Source: Microvirga brassicacearum
GTDB lineage: Bacteria > Pseudomonadota > Alphaproteobacteria > Rhizobiales > Beijerinckiaceae
Reading direction: 5' to 3'
Length of the DNA stretch: 64,000 nucleotides
Assembly: GCF_008757455.1 (NCBI RefSeq)
Contig: NZ_VCMV01000013.1
Span: 261,237 to 325,236 of the forward strand
Shown: positions 26,089 to 35,120 of the stretch, one piece after another
Position numbering within the stretch: position 1 is the first letter of the stretch
Layout: each line of letters begins with the position of its first letter
Made by a program: the position numbers and the translations under genes
The notes under the pieces: generated by a model
Databases searched by the model: none
The model's input: only the letters and a program-made list of their open reading frames with translations
Told to the model about the DNA's origin: nothing

Positions 26089-27264
26089 TCAGACTTCGAC
26101 CCAACCCGCGTTGCGTTGAGACGAGCGTACCGCCGCGTCGATGAACTGCACGCCGCGCACTCCATCCTCGACCGTCGGCACCAAGAGGGAGAAAGGGTCC
26201 GGTTCGCGGCTCTCGAGTCGCGCCGCAATTTGTTCGGCGATGTCGGTGTAGATTTGTGCAAAGGCCTCAAGATATCCCTCCGGGTGCCCGCCGGGAATTC
26301 GCGAAGCGGCACGTGAGATCTCGTCAGCTCCGGCCCCATTGCGGCGGATCAGGCGAGGTGGTGCGCCGAGCGGCATGAATGTCAGGACGTTGGGATCTTC
26401 CTGCTGCCACACGAGACCAGCCTTATCTCCATACACACGAATGCGGAGGGCGTTCTCCTGACCTGTCGCAACCTGGCTGCACCAAAGCGTGCCTTGCGCG
26501 CCGGACGAGAACCGCAGAAGCATATGGGCATTGTCATCGAGGCGGCGGCCCTCAACGAAGGTATTGAGATCGGCCGCGAGCATCGCAACTTGGTCGCCGG
26601 TGATGAATTCCGCCAGATTGAAGGCATGCGTGCCGATATCGCCAACCGCTCCGGCGGGGCCCGAGCGGGCAGGGTCAGTGCGCCATTCCGCCTGTTTGTT
26701 GCCGGCATCTTCGGCGCGGGTGCCGAGCCAATCCTGCGCGTACTCGACCTGAACGAGCCGGATATTGCCGAGATCGCCCGCTGCAACCATTGCCTGCGCT
26801 TGGCGCACGAGCGGATAACCAGTGTAGTTGTGCGTCACGGCGAAGATCAGGCCGGTTTCTTTCGCCAATCGAGACAACTCGTCGGCTTCCTGTCGCGTCG
26901 TCGTCAAGGGTTTGTCGCAGATGACGTGAATGCCCGCCTTAAGGAACGCCCGCGCGGGTGCGACATGTGCGTGGTTCGGCGTGACGATCGCCACCGCGTC
27001 GATACCGTCCTTCAGGCGAGGCTCACGGCGGGCCATCTCGTTGAAATCGGCATAGATACGATCGGGCCGCAAGTGAAGATCCGCGCCGGAATGAAGTGCA
27101 CGCTCCGGGTCTGAAGAGAGGGCGCCCGCTACCAGTTCCCACCTGTCGTCAAGGCGGGCGGCCATGCGGTGCACGGCGCCGATGAAGGCGCCGCGTCCGC
27201 CACCCACCATGCCGAGTCGCAAACGCCGCTTGACGGTGCTGTCCTTGGCTCCCGTAACGGTCAT
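26089..27264 (-). CDS. Gfo/Idh/MocA-family oxidoreductase
   Basis: 391 residues. The N-terminal Rossmann domain begins LRLGMVGGGRGAFIG. The conserved NAD-site loop reads CDKPLTTT (usually EKP), and the substrate domain carries GAVGDIGTHAFNLAEF with the catalytic-region His. These enzymes oxidise or reduce sugar hydroxyls, often making 3-keto sugars. The ATG at 27264 was preferred to an upstream start that would add 29 non-conserved residues overlapping the previous gene. It follows the TIM-barrel gene by 4 bases. The pair Gfo/Idh plus TIM-barrel isomerase is a recurrent unit in alphaproteobacterial sugar loci. Confidence 0.92.
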   Translation of the reverse strand: MTVTGAKDSTVKRRLRLGMVGGGRGAFIGAVHRMAARLDDRWELVAGALSSDPERALHSGADLHLRPDRIYADFNEMARREPRLKDGIDAVAIVTPNHAHVAPARAFLKAGIHVICDKPLTTTRQEADELSRLAKETGLIFAVTHNYTGYPLVRQAQAMVAAGDLGNIRLVQVEYAQDWLGTRAEDAGNKQAEWRTDPARSGPAGAVGDIGTHAFNLAEFITGDQVAMLAADLNTFVEGRRLDDNAHMLLRFSSGAQGTLWCSQVATGQENALRIRVYGDKAGLVWQQEDPNVLTFMPLGAPPRLIRRNGAGADEISRAASRIPGGHPEGYLEAFAQIYTDIAEQIAARLESREPDPFSLLVPTVEDGVRGVQFIDAAVRSSQRNAGWVEV

Positions 27265-27268
27265 GGTT

Positions 27269-28342
27269 CTACTCCACCTTGCCCGCAGGTTGCAGCCCGA
27301 GCAGGCGTCGGTTTGCGCCATCATCCGCGCCGCTGCCGGCGAAATCATCAAAGGCCTTGTCGGTCACGCGAATGATGTGCGCAGCGATGAACGGAGCACC
27401 TTCACGGGCGCCATCTTCCGGGTGTTTCAGGCAGCATTCCCATTCCAGTACGGCCCAGGATTCGTAGTCGTATTGCGCGAGTTTCGAAAACACGGCACCG
27501 AAATCGACTTGCCCGTCTCCGAGCGATCGGAAACGCCCGGCGCGATTCACCCAGCTTTCGTATCCGCCATAAACGCCGACGCGCCCATTGGGGTTGAATT
27601 CCGCGTCTTTCGCGTGGAATGCCTTGATGCGCTCATGGTAGAGGTCGATGAAGGCCAGATAATCGAGCTGTTGCAGCAGAAAATGACTTGGATCGTAGTT
27701 GATGCAGGCGCGCTTGTGACCGCCGACGGCATCCACGAACCGTTCGAACGAGGCGCCGTCATGCAAATCCTCGCTGGGGTGAATTTCGTACGCGACATTG
27801 CATCCGGCCTCGTCGTACGCGTTGAGGATGGGCCGCCACCTTCGTGCCAGCTCCTCGAACGCCGTCTCGACTAGGCCGGGCGGCCGCTGCGGCCACGGAT
27901 AGACGAACGGCCAAGCAAGGGCCCCCGAGAAGGTCACGCTCGTGGTCAGATCGAGACGACGCGAAACACGCGCCGCCATCATCATCTGTTCAACCGCCCA
28001 CGCTTGACGCGCCGTCGGATTGCCACGCACTTCCGGTGCCGCGAAACCGTCGAAGACTTCGTCGAATGCGGGGTGAACGGCGACGAGCTGGCCCTGAAGA
28101 TGAGTCGACAGTTCGGTGATCTGGAGGCCATGGCTACGCACCACGCCACGGATTTCATCGCAGTAAGCGTCCGATTCCGCAGCCTTCCTGAGATCGAATA
28201 GGCGATCATCCCAAGTCGGGATCTGCACCCCTTTGTAGCCGAGCGACGCGGCCCATCGGCAGATCGCGTCGAGGGAGTTGAATGGTGCCTGATCGCCCGC
28301 AAACTGCGCGAGAAATAGGCCGGGGCCCTTCATGGTCTTCAT
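27269..28342 (-). CDS. Sugar phosphate isomerase/epimerase-like TIM-barrel protein
   Basis: 357 residues of the xylose-isomerase-like TIM-barrel superfamily. GYKGVQIPTWD, TELSTHLQGQL, YEIHPSEDLHDG with the metal Glu/His region, NYDPSHFLLQQLD and KAFHAKDAEF carry the typical metal ligands. The first of two in-frame ATGs has a GGAG site at good spacing and was used. It likely isomerises or epimerises the keto-sugar made by the adjacent Gfo/Idh/MocA enzyme. It is longer than hydroxypyruvate isomerase-type OtnI proteins, so it is probably a different subgroup. Confidence 0.9.
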   Translation of the reverse strand: MKTMKGPGLFLAQFAGDQAPFNSLDAICRWAASLGYKGVQIPTWDDRLFDLRKAAESDAYCDEIRGVVRSHGLQITELSTHLQGQLVAVHPAFDEVFDGFAAPEVRGNPTARQAWAVEQMMMAARVSRRLDLTTSVTFSGALAWPFVYPWPQRPPGLVETAFEELARRWRPILNAYDEAGCNVAYEIHPSEDLHDGASFERFVDAVGGHKRACINYDPSHFLLQQLDYLAFIDLYHERIKAFHAKDAEFNPNGRVGVYGGYESWVNRAGRFRSLGDGQVDFGAVFSKLAQYDYESWAVLEWECCLKHPEDGAREGAPFIAAHIIRVTDKAFDDFAGSGADDGANRRLLGLQPAGKVE

Positions 28343-28359
28343 CGAACAACTCCAGAGAT

Positions 28360-28382
28360 CCCCTCCCCATTGCGGGGAGGGG
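28360..28382. repeat. Palindromic intercistronic element (CCCCTCCCC hairpin)
   Basis: A perfect 9-bp stem (CCCCTCCCC / GGGGAGGGG) with a 5-base loop lies between the ribose-type binding-protein stop and the TIM-barrel start. No T-run follows on the minus strand. C/G palindromes of this composition are common extragenic elements in Rhizobiales genomes. No second copy was found by eye in this window, so repeat status is inferred. Confidence 0.6.
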
Positions 28383-28398
28383 TTTGACGCCGGGAATG

Positions 28399-29349
28399 TC
28401 AGAAGGACGAGTCAGGGAAGTAGTGATCCTTCGCGTTCCCTTTGGTGATCAACTGAGCGTTCAACACATACGTGCCGCGCATCGGCGCGTTGGTGAAGAA
28501 ATGCGCCGCCGTTACCGTCATCGCAGTGGCAATCATCGCAGGCGGGTACGAGACGTCCGCCGGGATCATCTTGTCGCCATCCATGACGCGCTTGATCATC
28601 TCTTTCATGCCGGCGCCGCCGAGCACGAACTTGATATCGTCGCGCTTTGCCTGCCGGACAGCCTCCAGGACCCCAAGCGCCATGTCGTCGTCGGAGGCCC
28701 AGACGGCGTCGATCTTCGGATGTTTGGAGAGGTAGTCCTGCATCACCCGGAAGGCGTCGTCACGGTTCCAGTTGGCATATTGCTTGTCGAGGACCTTGAC
28801 GCCCGAACCTTCAAGCGCTTTTTCAAAATTCGTCACGCGCTCTTCGTCGATGACCGTCGGGATTCCCCGAAAGATCACCACGTTTCCAGTCTTCAGGGTG
28901 TCGGCCATGTATTTGCCCGCGACCCGGCCAAATTCAGGGTTGTTACCCGCAACATAGATGTCCTGAATGGAGGTGTCCTTCAGGCCGCGATCGACGACGG
29001 TCACGAAAGTACCCCCCTTCTTGACTTCACGAACCGGATTCGTCAGCTCGTCGGAGTTGAAGGGAAGAACAACGAGCGCGTCGATCTTCTGTGCGGAGAG
29101 ATCCTCCAGCGCATTCGCCTGAGCGGCCCCATCGGGCGACGTTTTCACGACGACCTTTAGGCCCGGATAGGTCTTCTCGAGTTGTTTGGCCGCTTCCTGA
29201 GCGTGGTAGACAACGCCGCCGGTCCAGCCGTGGGTCGCGGCCGGGATGGAGACGCCGATGGTGACGGTTTTCTGCTGCGCGACCGCACCCGTCGTAAGCC
29301 CTGCGAGAAGGCTTGCCGCGGCTGCCAGTTTCAGTGCCGTTTCTCTCAT
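28399..29349 (-). CDS. Sugar ABC transporter substrate-binding protein, RbsB type
   Basis: 316 residues from the ATG at 29349, which has GGGAGG eight bases upstream. The signal peptide ends near residue 24 (AVA-QQ). The peripla_BP_4 pattern is clear: [37 protein letters not shown] and [13 protein letters not shown]. It binds a pentose, hexose or polyol and delivers it to the RbsC-type permease. It is the third gene of the leftward operon (ATPase, permease, binding protein). Confidence 0.95.
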   Translation of the reverse strand: MRETALKLAAAASLLAGLTTGAVAQQKTVTIGVSIPAATHGWTGGVVYHAQEAAKQLEKTYPGLKVVVKTSPDGAAQANALEDLSAQKIDALVVLPFNSDELTNPVREVKKGGTFVTVVDRGLKDTSIQDIYVAGNNPEFGRVAGKYMADTLKTGNVVIFRGIPTVIDEERVTNFEKALEGSGVKVLDKQYANWNRDDAFRVMQDYLSKHPKIDAVWASDDDMALGVLEAVRQAKRDDIKFVLGGAGMKEMIKRVMDGDKMIPADVSYPPAMIATAMTVTAAHFFTNAPMRGTYVLNAQLITKGNAKDHYFPDSSF

Positions 29350-29407
29350 GTGTTCCTCCCTGAGGGTTGGCGTGAGCCCCTGTCGTCCCGGTGGACTCTC
29401 ACCGGTC

Positions 29408-30403
29408 TCATCGCCCGCGCTGAAGTGAGCGCTGCACGAGCATGGCGATAATGATGATAGCGCCCTGGACCGCGCCCACGAGAAACTCGGAGACGAAGTT
29501 CGACAGCACCATGATGTTGGCAACGAGTTCGAGGATGATCGCGCCGACGACCGTGCCCCAGATGCGACCGATTCCGCCGCGCAGGGCCGTTCCCCCGATC
29601 ACAACGGCGGTTATGGCTTGCAATTCCCAGAGCAGCCCCGTGGTGGGCGTGGCGGAGCCGAGGCGCGGGACATAAACCAGAACGGCGATCCCGACGCAGA
29701 TGCCCTGGATGATGTAAGTCAGCGTTCGCACGCGCCAGATCGGGACTCCCGAATAGCGAGCCACATCCTCGTTCGAGCCAAGCGCGATGACGTGGCGACC
29801 GAACGCCGTCTTGTAGAGGATCACGGCGCCGATGGCTGCAACCGCGAGGAATACGACGATCGGCACAGGGATGCCGGCGATGCTGCCGAAATAAACCGGC
29901 CGATAAAGTTCCCGCAGGTCCGCATTTCGCATCGTAATCGTGCCGCCTGCCGCAAGCCAGATGATGAGCGATCGAAAAATCCCCATCGTCCCGAGTGTCA
30001 CGATGAACGGTTCGATACGCCCGAACGTCACAATTACACCGTTTGCGAGGCCACAGGCCGCGCCGAGGCCAATCGCCACAAGGGCACCGAGCATCAACGT
30101 GCTTATCTCGGCCCCGCCGTTGTTCAAGGTCAGGATCGTGAAGCCCGCCACCAGAGCCGCCATGGAGCCGACGGAAAGATCGAGACCGCCGCCGGAAATC
30201 ACGAACGTGGCTCCCACCGCGATGATGGCGATGAAGGCGGAGCGCGTGACGACGTTCAGGATGTTCGAGGCCGTGAGAAAATCCGGATTGATCACAGCAC
30301 CCAGAATGGCAAGGACGATCAGCGCGATGAAGGGCGAGAGCGCGCGCATGTCAGGGTTGAACATTCGTTTGGCGGCGGCTGTACGTAGCAGGGTGTCGGT
30401 CAT
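29408..30403 (-). CDS. Sugar ABC transporter permease, RbsC type
   Basis: 331 residues with eight to ten hydrophobic segments. The family hallmark FVISGGGLDLSVGSM is at about residues 65-80, and the later NEDVARYSGV and AVVIGGTALRGG segments match RbsC/XylH-type permeases. The ATG overlaps the ATPase stop by ATGA. It forms the membrane channel for the binding protein at 28399-29349. Confidence 0.95.
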   Translation of the reverse strand: MTDTLLRTAAAKRMFNPDMRALSPFIALIVLAILGAVINPDFLTASNILNVVTRSAFIAIIAVGATFVISGGGLDLSVGSMAALVAGFTILTLNNGGAEISTLMLGALVAIGLGAACGLANGVIVTFGRIEPFIVTLGTMGIFRSLIIWLAAGGTITMRNADLRELYRPVYFGSIAGIPVPIVVFLAVAAIGAVILYKTAFGRHVIALGSNEDVARYSGVPIWRVRTLTYIIQGICVGIAVLVYVPRLGSATPTTGLLWELQAITAVVIGGTALRGGIGRIWGTVVGAIILELVANIMVLSNFVSEFLVGAVQGAIIIIAMLVQRSLQRGR

Positions 30404-31920
30404 GCGTGACCCGCGGCGATTTCCGCCGCCCTTTCTTCATGAACGCCGGTGGCCAGAAATACGATTGCGTCTTCCGAAAGATCCGCTTGCGCTAATTCGC
30501 CGGCAATGCGGCCGTTGCGCATGACGAGAACACGGTGGCAGAGGCCGATCAGCTCCTGCATCTCGGACGAGATCACGATGACGGAGCATCCTTGTTCGGC
30601 CAGAGACGCGATGAAGCGATAGATCTGCTCCTTGGTGCCGATATCAACGCCTCGGGTCGGCTCGTCGATGATGACGATCCGTGGCTTCGCCAGCATCATC
30701 TTGGCAAGAAGGAGCTTCTGCTGGTTTCCGCCGGAGAGCTGGCCAGCGAGCAGATCGCGACGGCGAGTGCGGATGTCGAAATCGCCGATTGCGGCGTCGA
30801 GCGCCGCGTCCTCTGCCGCGACGTTGATGAAGGGACCGCGCGTGAACCGCTCCAGGGTGGCCAGCGTGAGGTTTGTGCGAAGATCCTGCTGCAGCAGGAG
30901 GCCTTTGCCTTTGCGGTCTTCCGACAGATAGACGATACCGGATGCCATCGCGTGGCGCGCATCGCGAAAATAAACGTCGCGGTCATCGAGCGTGATCGTG
31001 CCCTTGGCGCGCCGGAGACCCACCAATCCCTCGAACAACTCGGTTCGACCCGCCCCGATGAGCCCGCCGAAACCGAGAATTTCACCGCGTCTTAGAGTGA
31101 ATGAAACATTGTCGACGTAGTCGGGAACCGTCATGTGCCGAACGGTCATGATGGTGTCGGCGGATGCGGTGTCGGGCTTCTCCGGATAGAGCTTCGACAT
31201 GTCCCGGCCGACCATCAGGCGGGCCATTTCGATCGGTTCCAGACTTTCGATCTCGCGCGTTGCGACCAGTCGCCCGTCGCGAAGGACGGTGACGCGATCG
31301 GCGATCGCCTTCACCTCGTTCAACCGGTGCGAAATGTAGAGAACCGCGACACCCTGCTGGCTCAGCCGTCGGACAATGTCGAAAAGGCTTTCCGCCTCCA
31401 CCGGCGTAAGGACAGCCGTCGGCTCGTCAAAGGCCACGATCTTGTGGGGTACCAGAAGGGCGCGTGCGATCTGGACCAGTTGACGGTCGGCGATGGAAAG
31501 GTGGCGTATCTCGACATCCGGGTCGATCGCGGTCCCAAGTTCCGCGAGCACGGTGCGGGTGCGCTCGCGCATGGCCTCATCGTCGACAAAACCGAAGCGT
31601 CGCAATTCACGTCCAAGAAACAGGTTCTGGGCAACCGTGAGATCCGGTGCGAGGAGAATTTCCTGGTGGACGAGAACGATTCCCTCGCGCTCGGCCTCGA
31701 CGGGGCTGGCGAAAGCCGTCGGTTTGTCGTTCAGGTGCATCACACCCGACGTCGGCTGTAGATGTCCCGAGAGAATGCGCATCAGGGTGGATTTGCCAGC
31801 GCCGTTCTCGCCGATCACCGCATGGACTTCACCCGTCTTCAGGTCGAGCGAGACGCCGCTCAGGACCTCGATCGGGCCAAAGGATTTCGAGAGGTTGTCG
31901 GCACGAAGAACAGAAGCCAT
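30400..31920 (-). CDS. Sugar ABC transporter ATP-binding protein, RbsA type (two NBDs)
   Basis: 506 residues containing two tandem ATPase domains. The first has a full Walker A (GENGAGKS, about 36-43), a degenerate signature region and FDEPTAVLTP. The second has a degenerate Walker A (GLIGAGRT), a good signature (LSGGNQQK) and IDEPTRGVD. This asymmetry is normal for RbsA/MglA/XylG. It is the first gene of the operon, about 195 bases downstream of the LacI-type operator. Confidence 0.96.
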   Translation of the reverse strand: MASVLRADNLSKSFGPIEVLSGVSLDLKTGEVHAVIGENGAGKSTLMRILSGHLQPTSGVMHLNDKPTAFASPVEAEREGIVLVHQEILLAPDLTVAQNLFLGRELRRFGFVDDEAMRERTRTVLAELGTAIDPDVEIRHLSIADRQLVQIARALLVPHKIVAFDEPTAVLTPVEAESLFDIVRRLSQQGVAVLYISHRLNEVKAIADRVTVLRDGRLVATREIESLEPIEMARLMVGRDMSKLYPEKPDTASADTIMTVRHMTVPDYVDNVSFTLRRGEILGFGGLIGAGRTELFEGLVGLRRAKGTITLDDRDVYFRDARHAMASGIVYLSEDRKGKGLLLQQDLRTNLTLATLERFTRGPFINVAAEDAALDAAIGDFDIRTRRRDLLAGQLSGGNQQKLLLAKMMLAKPRIVIIDEPTRGVDIGTKEQIYRFIASLAEQGCSVIVISSEMQELIGLCHRVLVMRNGRIAGELAQADLSEDAIVFLATGVHEERAAEIAAGHA

Positions 31921-32115
31921 GGATTGCTCCGGATCGCCCTTGTGGACATCGATACGTTTTCCGGTTGCCCAGGAACGTTCAAATGACGCGATTGCGCCGG
32001 ATCTGGATCAGACTGAGGGGCTTTGGTTTGGCATGTGTTTCCTCCGGTTTGTGAATGGTCCTCTTACGGGACTTGGCAATCAACCAAACACTTGCCGCAG
32101 ACGGCAGCAAAGTGA

Positions 32116-32129
32116 TGTAATCGATTACA
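32116..32129. promoter_or_regulatory. LacI-family operator (perfect 14-bp palindrome)
   Basis: TGTAATCGATTACA is a perfect inverted repeat with the central CG typical of LacI/GalR-family operators. It lies immediately downstream of the -10 element of the leftward promoter (32133-32160) and 54 bases upstream of the divergent regulator gene, so one bound repressor could block the importer promoter and affect its own gene. The binding regulator is inferred to be the adjacent LacI-family protein. Confidence 0.8.
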
Positions 32130-32132
32130 CGA

Positions 32133-32160
32133 ACTTTACCGCAATGCTCCCATCTGTCAA
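32133..32160 (-). promoter_or_regulatory. Promoter of the RbsABC-type operon
   Basis: On the minus strand, a consensus TTGACA -35 (32155-32160) and TAAAGT -10 (32133-32138) are separated by 16 bases. The predicted transcription start falls in or next to the palindromic operator at 32116-32129, the classic repressor arrangement. Confidence 0.65.
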
Positions 32161-32183
32161 ACAGGGGACTAAGGAACCGATCC

Positions 32184-33245
32184 ATGGACGACGTTGCGGC
32201 CCGCAAAGGCCGATCAAAAAACCGGGCGGGAGAACGTGCCGCCAGAATCCAGGACGTGGCGCGTTTGGCCGAGGTTTCGACTGCGACCGTTAGCCGGGCA
32301 CTGGCAACCCCCGAACGAGTTTCCAAGGAAGCGCGCGCACGCGTTCTCGCCGCGATCGCGCGAACTGGCTACGTGCCGAATCCGGCAGCACGCTCGCTCC
32401 GGTCGCAGAAAACCAACATGATCTTGGTCGTTCTGCCCGATCTCGCCAATACGTTCTTCTCCAAGATCCTGCATGGGATCGAGGAAACGCTCTTCGCGGC
32501 CGGCTATGGGATGATCATCAGCGATCTCGACGGGTCACCTGCCAAAGAGGCTCATTTTGCCGCCTTCACCGCCGCCGGCCGCGTCGATGGCGCCATCCTT
32601 CTCAATGGTCATCTGTTCGGGCAAAGTCGGGATGGCAAAGGTAAGCCCGCCAACATCACCGTGCCTCTAGTGGCGCTCTGCGAGGCCATTCCCGGCGCCG
32701 ATATTCCGCAGATCGGGATCGACAATCGGGCGGCCGCACGCAAAATGACGGAGTTCCTCGTCTCGCTCGGACACAAGCGAATCGCCTATGTGAGCGGGCC
32801 AGCCGCGAATGTCCTGGAGAAAGAGCGTTTTCGTGGATATCGCGATGCGCTCCGCGCCGCCAACCTTCCATTCGAGCAGGATCTTGTCATCCCTGGCGAT
32901 TACACGCTGGAAACGGGCGTCGCCGCCGGCCGCCAATTGATCGCGCGCGCCAACCTGCCCACCGCCGTCTTCTGCACGAGCGACGAAATGGCCATCGGTC
33001 TCATCCGCACCCTGACGCTGGCGGGCGTGAATGTGCCCACCGAGGTGTCGGTGGCGGGCTTTGACGACATCGAGTTCGCGGCGGCCGCTGAACCCGCCCT
33101 GACGACGATCCATCAGCCACGGCGCGAACTCGGGCAGGCGGCGGCCAAGGTATTGATCGACCTCCTGAATGGGCGCCCTTCAGCCGACCGAATTTTACTC
33201 GAGACCGCCCTAGTGAAGAGAGACAGCGTGGCGCCCCCGCGATAG
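32184..33245 (+). CDS. LacI-family transcriptional regulator
   Basis: 353 residues. The N-terminal helix-turn-helix RIQDVARLAEVSTATVSRAL (about residues 22-41) and hinge region (GYVPNPAARSLRSQKT) are followed by a periplasmic-binding-protein-like effector domain ending with SVAGFDDIEF and TTIHQPR. It is divergent from the RbsABC-type operon and most likely represses it through the palindrome in the shared intergenic region, released by the imported sugar or a metabolite. The 20-residue Lys/Arg-rich N-terminal lead is slightly long, so a later start is not excluded. Confidence 0.95.
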   Translation: MDDVAARKGRSKNRAGERAARIQDVARLAEVSTATVSRALATPERVSKEARARVLAAIARTGYVPNPAARSLRSQKTNMILVVLPDLANTFFSKILHGIEETLFAAGYGMIISDLDGSPAKEAHFAAFTAAGRVDGAILLNGHLFGQSRDGKGKPANITVPLVALCEAIPGADIPQIGIDNRAAARKMTEFLVSLGHKRIAYVSGPAANVLEKERFRGYRDALRAANLPFEQDLVIPGDYTLETGVAAGRQLIARANLPTAVFCTSDEMAIGLIRTLTLAGVNVPTEVSVAGFDDIEFAAAAEPALTTIHQPRRELGQAAAKVLIDLLNGRPSADRILLETALVKRDSVAPPR

Positions 33246-33431
33246 GGCCTCGTTTGTGCCGTGGGTCGACGCGACCGCTGCCAAGCTGTCGCTAGCTTAC
33301 TTTGTGCGGCTTAACCCGGGCGAACGGGGTCCCCCTAGCGGAACTACTCCGTCGGCGAATGTCGCTGGCGCGCATTCGGTGATATATTGCCTGCTTTCTG
33401 GGGACAGGCGCATTTTTGACAGGAGACACTG

Positions 33432-34094
33432 ATGACTCTGCAAATCGGCGATGTGGCACCGGATTTCAAGGCGAACACCACGGAAGGTCCTATCCGCTTT
33501 CATGATTGGATTGGCGATTCCTGGTGTGTGCTCTTCTCCCACCCGAAGGACTTTACCCCGGTCTGCACCACTGAACTGGGATATATGGCCAAGATCAAAC
33601 CTGATTTCGAGAAGCGCAACGTCAAGATCATCGGACTTAGCGTCGATCCCGTCGACAATCACTCCAAATGGGCCAACGACATCAAGGAAACGCAGGGGCA
33701 GGCGCCGAACTTTCCCATGATCGGTGATCCCGACCTGAGCATTTCGAAGCTCTGGGGAATGCTTCCCGCCAGCACGAGCGGCGCCGCCGAAGGGCGCACG
33801 CCTGCCGACAATCAGACGGTGCGAAACGTATTCGTCATCGGCCCGGATAAGAAGATCAAGCTGATACTCGTCTACCCGATGACGACCGGCCGCAACTTTG
33901 ATGAAGTCCTGCGCGTAATCGACTCGCTCCAGCTCACGGCGAAGCACAGGGTCGCGACGCCAGTCAATTGGCGACCGGGCGAGGACGTCATCATCGCGGG
34001 CTCGGTCACCGACGACGAAGCGCGAAAGATCTATCCGCAGGGATGGGAGGCACCGCGGCCGTACATTCGCATCGTGCCTCATCCGCTATCTTAG
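33432..34094 (+). CDS. Peroxiredoxin, 1-Cys (Prx6) type
   Basis: 220 residues. The peroxidatic cysteine is in DFTPVCTTE (Cys45). There is no resolving Cys in the C-terminal part; the only other Cys is at position 32. The length and the Prx6-type C-terminal domain (TPVNWRPGEDVI) place it with the 1-Cys peroxiredoxins, which reduce hydroperoxides with an external thiol. AGGAG lies 8 bases before the ATG. It is followed 100 bases later on the same strand by an ETHE1-like protein, suggesting a shared role in thiol or sulfide homeostasis; that link is inference. Confidence 0.94.
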   Translation: MTLQIGDVAPDFKANTTEGPIRFHDWIGDSWCVLFSHPKDFTPVCTTELGYMAKIKPDFEKRNVKIIGLSVDPVDNHSKWANDIKETQGQAPNFPMIGDPDLSISKLWGMLPASTSGAAEGRTPADNQTVRNVFVIGPDKKIKLILVYPMTTGRNFDEVLRVIDSLQLTAKHRVATPVNWRPGEDVIIAGSVTDDEARKIYPQGWEAPRPYIRIVPHPLS

Positions 34095-34194
34095 CGAACG
34101 ACAGCCGAGACGGGGTGTTTGCCGCATCTCAGCGCCTACGGCATGAACACGCTGCCTCGCGTCTGCCGGATGCAGGCGTGCAGAGGAACGACGG

Positions 34195-35118
34195 ATGAGT
34201 TCGGATGTCCGCTCCCTTCCACCCGACGGTAACCTCGGAGGTCGACCACGGGTGGCGGCGTTCTTCGATCGCCGCACCTGCAGTGTCCAGTATGTGGTTT
34301 CCGATCCGGCGACCGGCGAATGTGCGTTTATCGATCCGGTTCTCGATTATGATGAAAAGTCGGGGTCGATAGCCACGGATTCTGCCGATGGACTGCTGCG
34401 ATACGTTTCCGCCGAAGGATTGAAACCCAAATGGGTTCTCGACACCCATCCTCATGCCGATCATTTGTCTGCTGTCGACTACCTCAAGCGGATGACCGGA
34501 GCTCGATCGGGGATCGGCGCGAAAATCGTCGAAGTTCAGAAGCTCTGGAAGGAGATTTACAATCTCCCGGAAGCTTTTCGCATCGATGGATCCCAGTGGG
34601 ATTGCTTGTTCGCGGATGGCGATCGCTTCGCTCTCGGGGAGCTCGAAATTGAGGTTCTATTTTGCCCCGGACACACGCTCGCATCTATCACCTACTGCGT
34701 CGGCAATGCAGCCTTCATTCATGATACGCTGCTGATGCCCGATTATGGTACTGCCCGATGCGACTTTCCGGGCGGCGATGCCGGGCAGCTTTGGCACAGC
34801 CTTCAGCGGATCTTGTCCTTGCCCGGCGATACACGCCTCTTCACCGGCCATGATTACAGGCCCGGCGGCCGAGAGCCCGCTTGGGAAAGCTCTGTGATCG
34901 AACAACGGACAAAGAACGTTCACCTCCAGCAGGCCCAGAGCGAACATGAGTTCGTCGAACTCCGCCAGTCGCGAGACGCAAAGCTCGCCATGCCAAAACT
35001 GATCCTGCATGCGCTCCAGGTGAATATCGCGGCAGGGCGGTTACCTGCGCCGGAAGGGAACGGGCGACGGTATCTCCGGATCCCGCTCGATGCTCTTCCG
35101 GGAGCGCGATGGGACTAG
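34195..35118 (+). CDS. Metallo-beta-lactamase fold protein, ETHE1/persulfide dioxygenase-like
   Basis: 307 residues. The metal-binding motif THPHADH is at 84-90, with further ligands in CPGHTLAS and in DYGTARCDFPGG, the latter being characteristic of ETHE1/SdoA persulfide dioxygenases and Blh proteins. In ETHE1 the His/His/Asp triad binds one Fe(II) and oxidises glutathione persulfide to sulfite. No rhodanese or BigR gene is adjacent. It ends 2 bases from the convergent lipoprotein gene. Confidence 0.88.
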   Translation: MSSDVRSLPPDGNLGGRPRVAAFFDRRTCSVQYVVSDPATGECAFIDPVLDYDEKSGSIATDSADGLLRYVSAEGLKPKWVLDTHPHADHLSAVDYLKRMTGARSGIGAKIVEVQKLWKEIYNLPEAFRIDGSQWDCLFADGDRFALGELEIEVLFCPGHTLASITYCVGNAAFIHDTLLMPDYGTARCDFPGGDAGQLWHSLQRILSLPGDTRLFTGHDYRPGGREPAWESSVIEQRTKNVHLQQAQSEHEFVELRQSRDAKLAMPKLILHALQVNIAAGRLPAPEGNGRRYLRIPLDALPGARWD

Positions 35119-35120
35119 TA

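Larger units (their letters stand above)
31921..32183. other. 263-base divergent control region of the RbsABC-type operon and lacI-type gene
   Basis: Contains the promoter and operator listed separately, with an untranslated leader of about 200 bases on the operon side. No open frame with a convincing start lies inside. The leader is long enough to hold further regulatory structure, but none was recognised. Confidence 0.6.
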
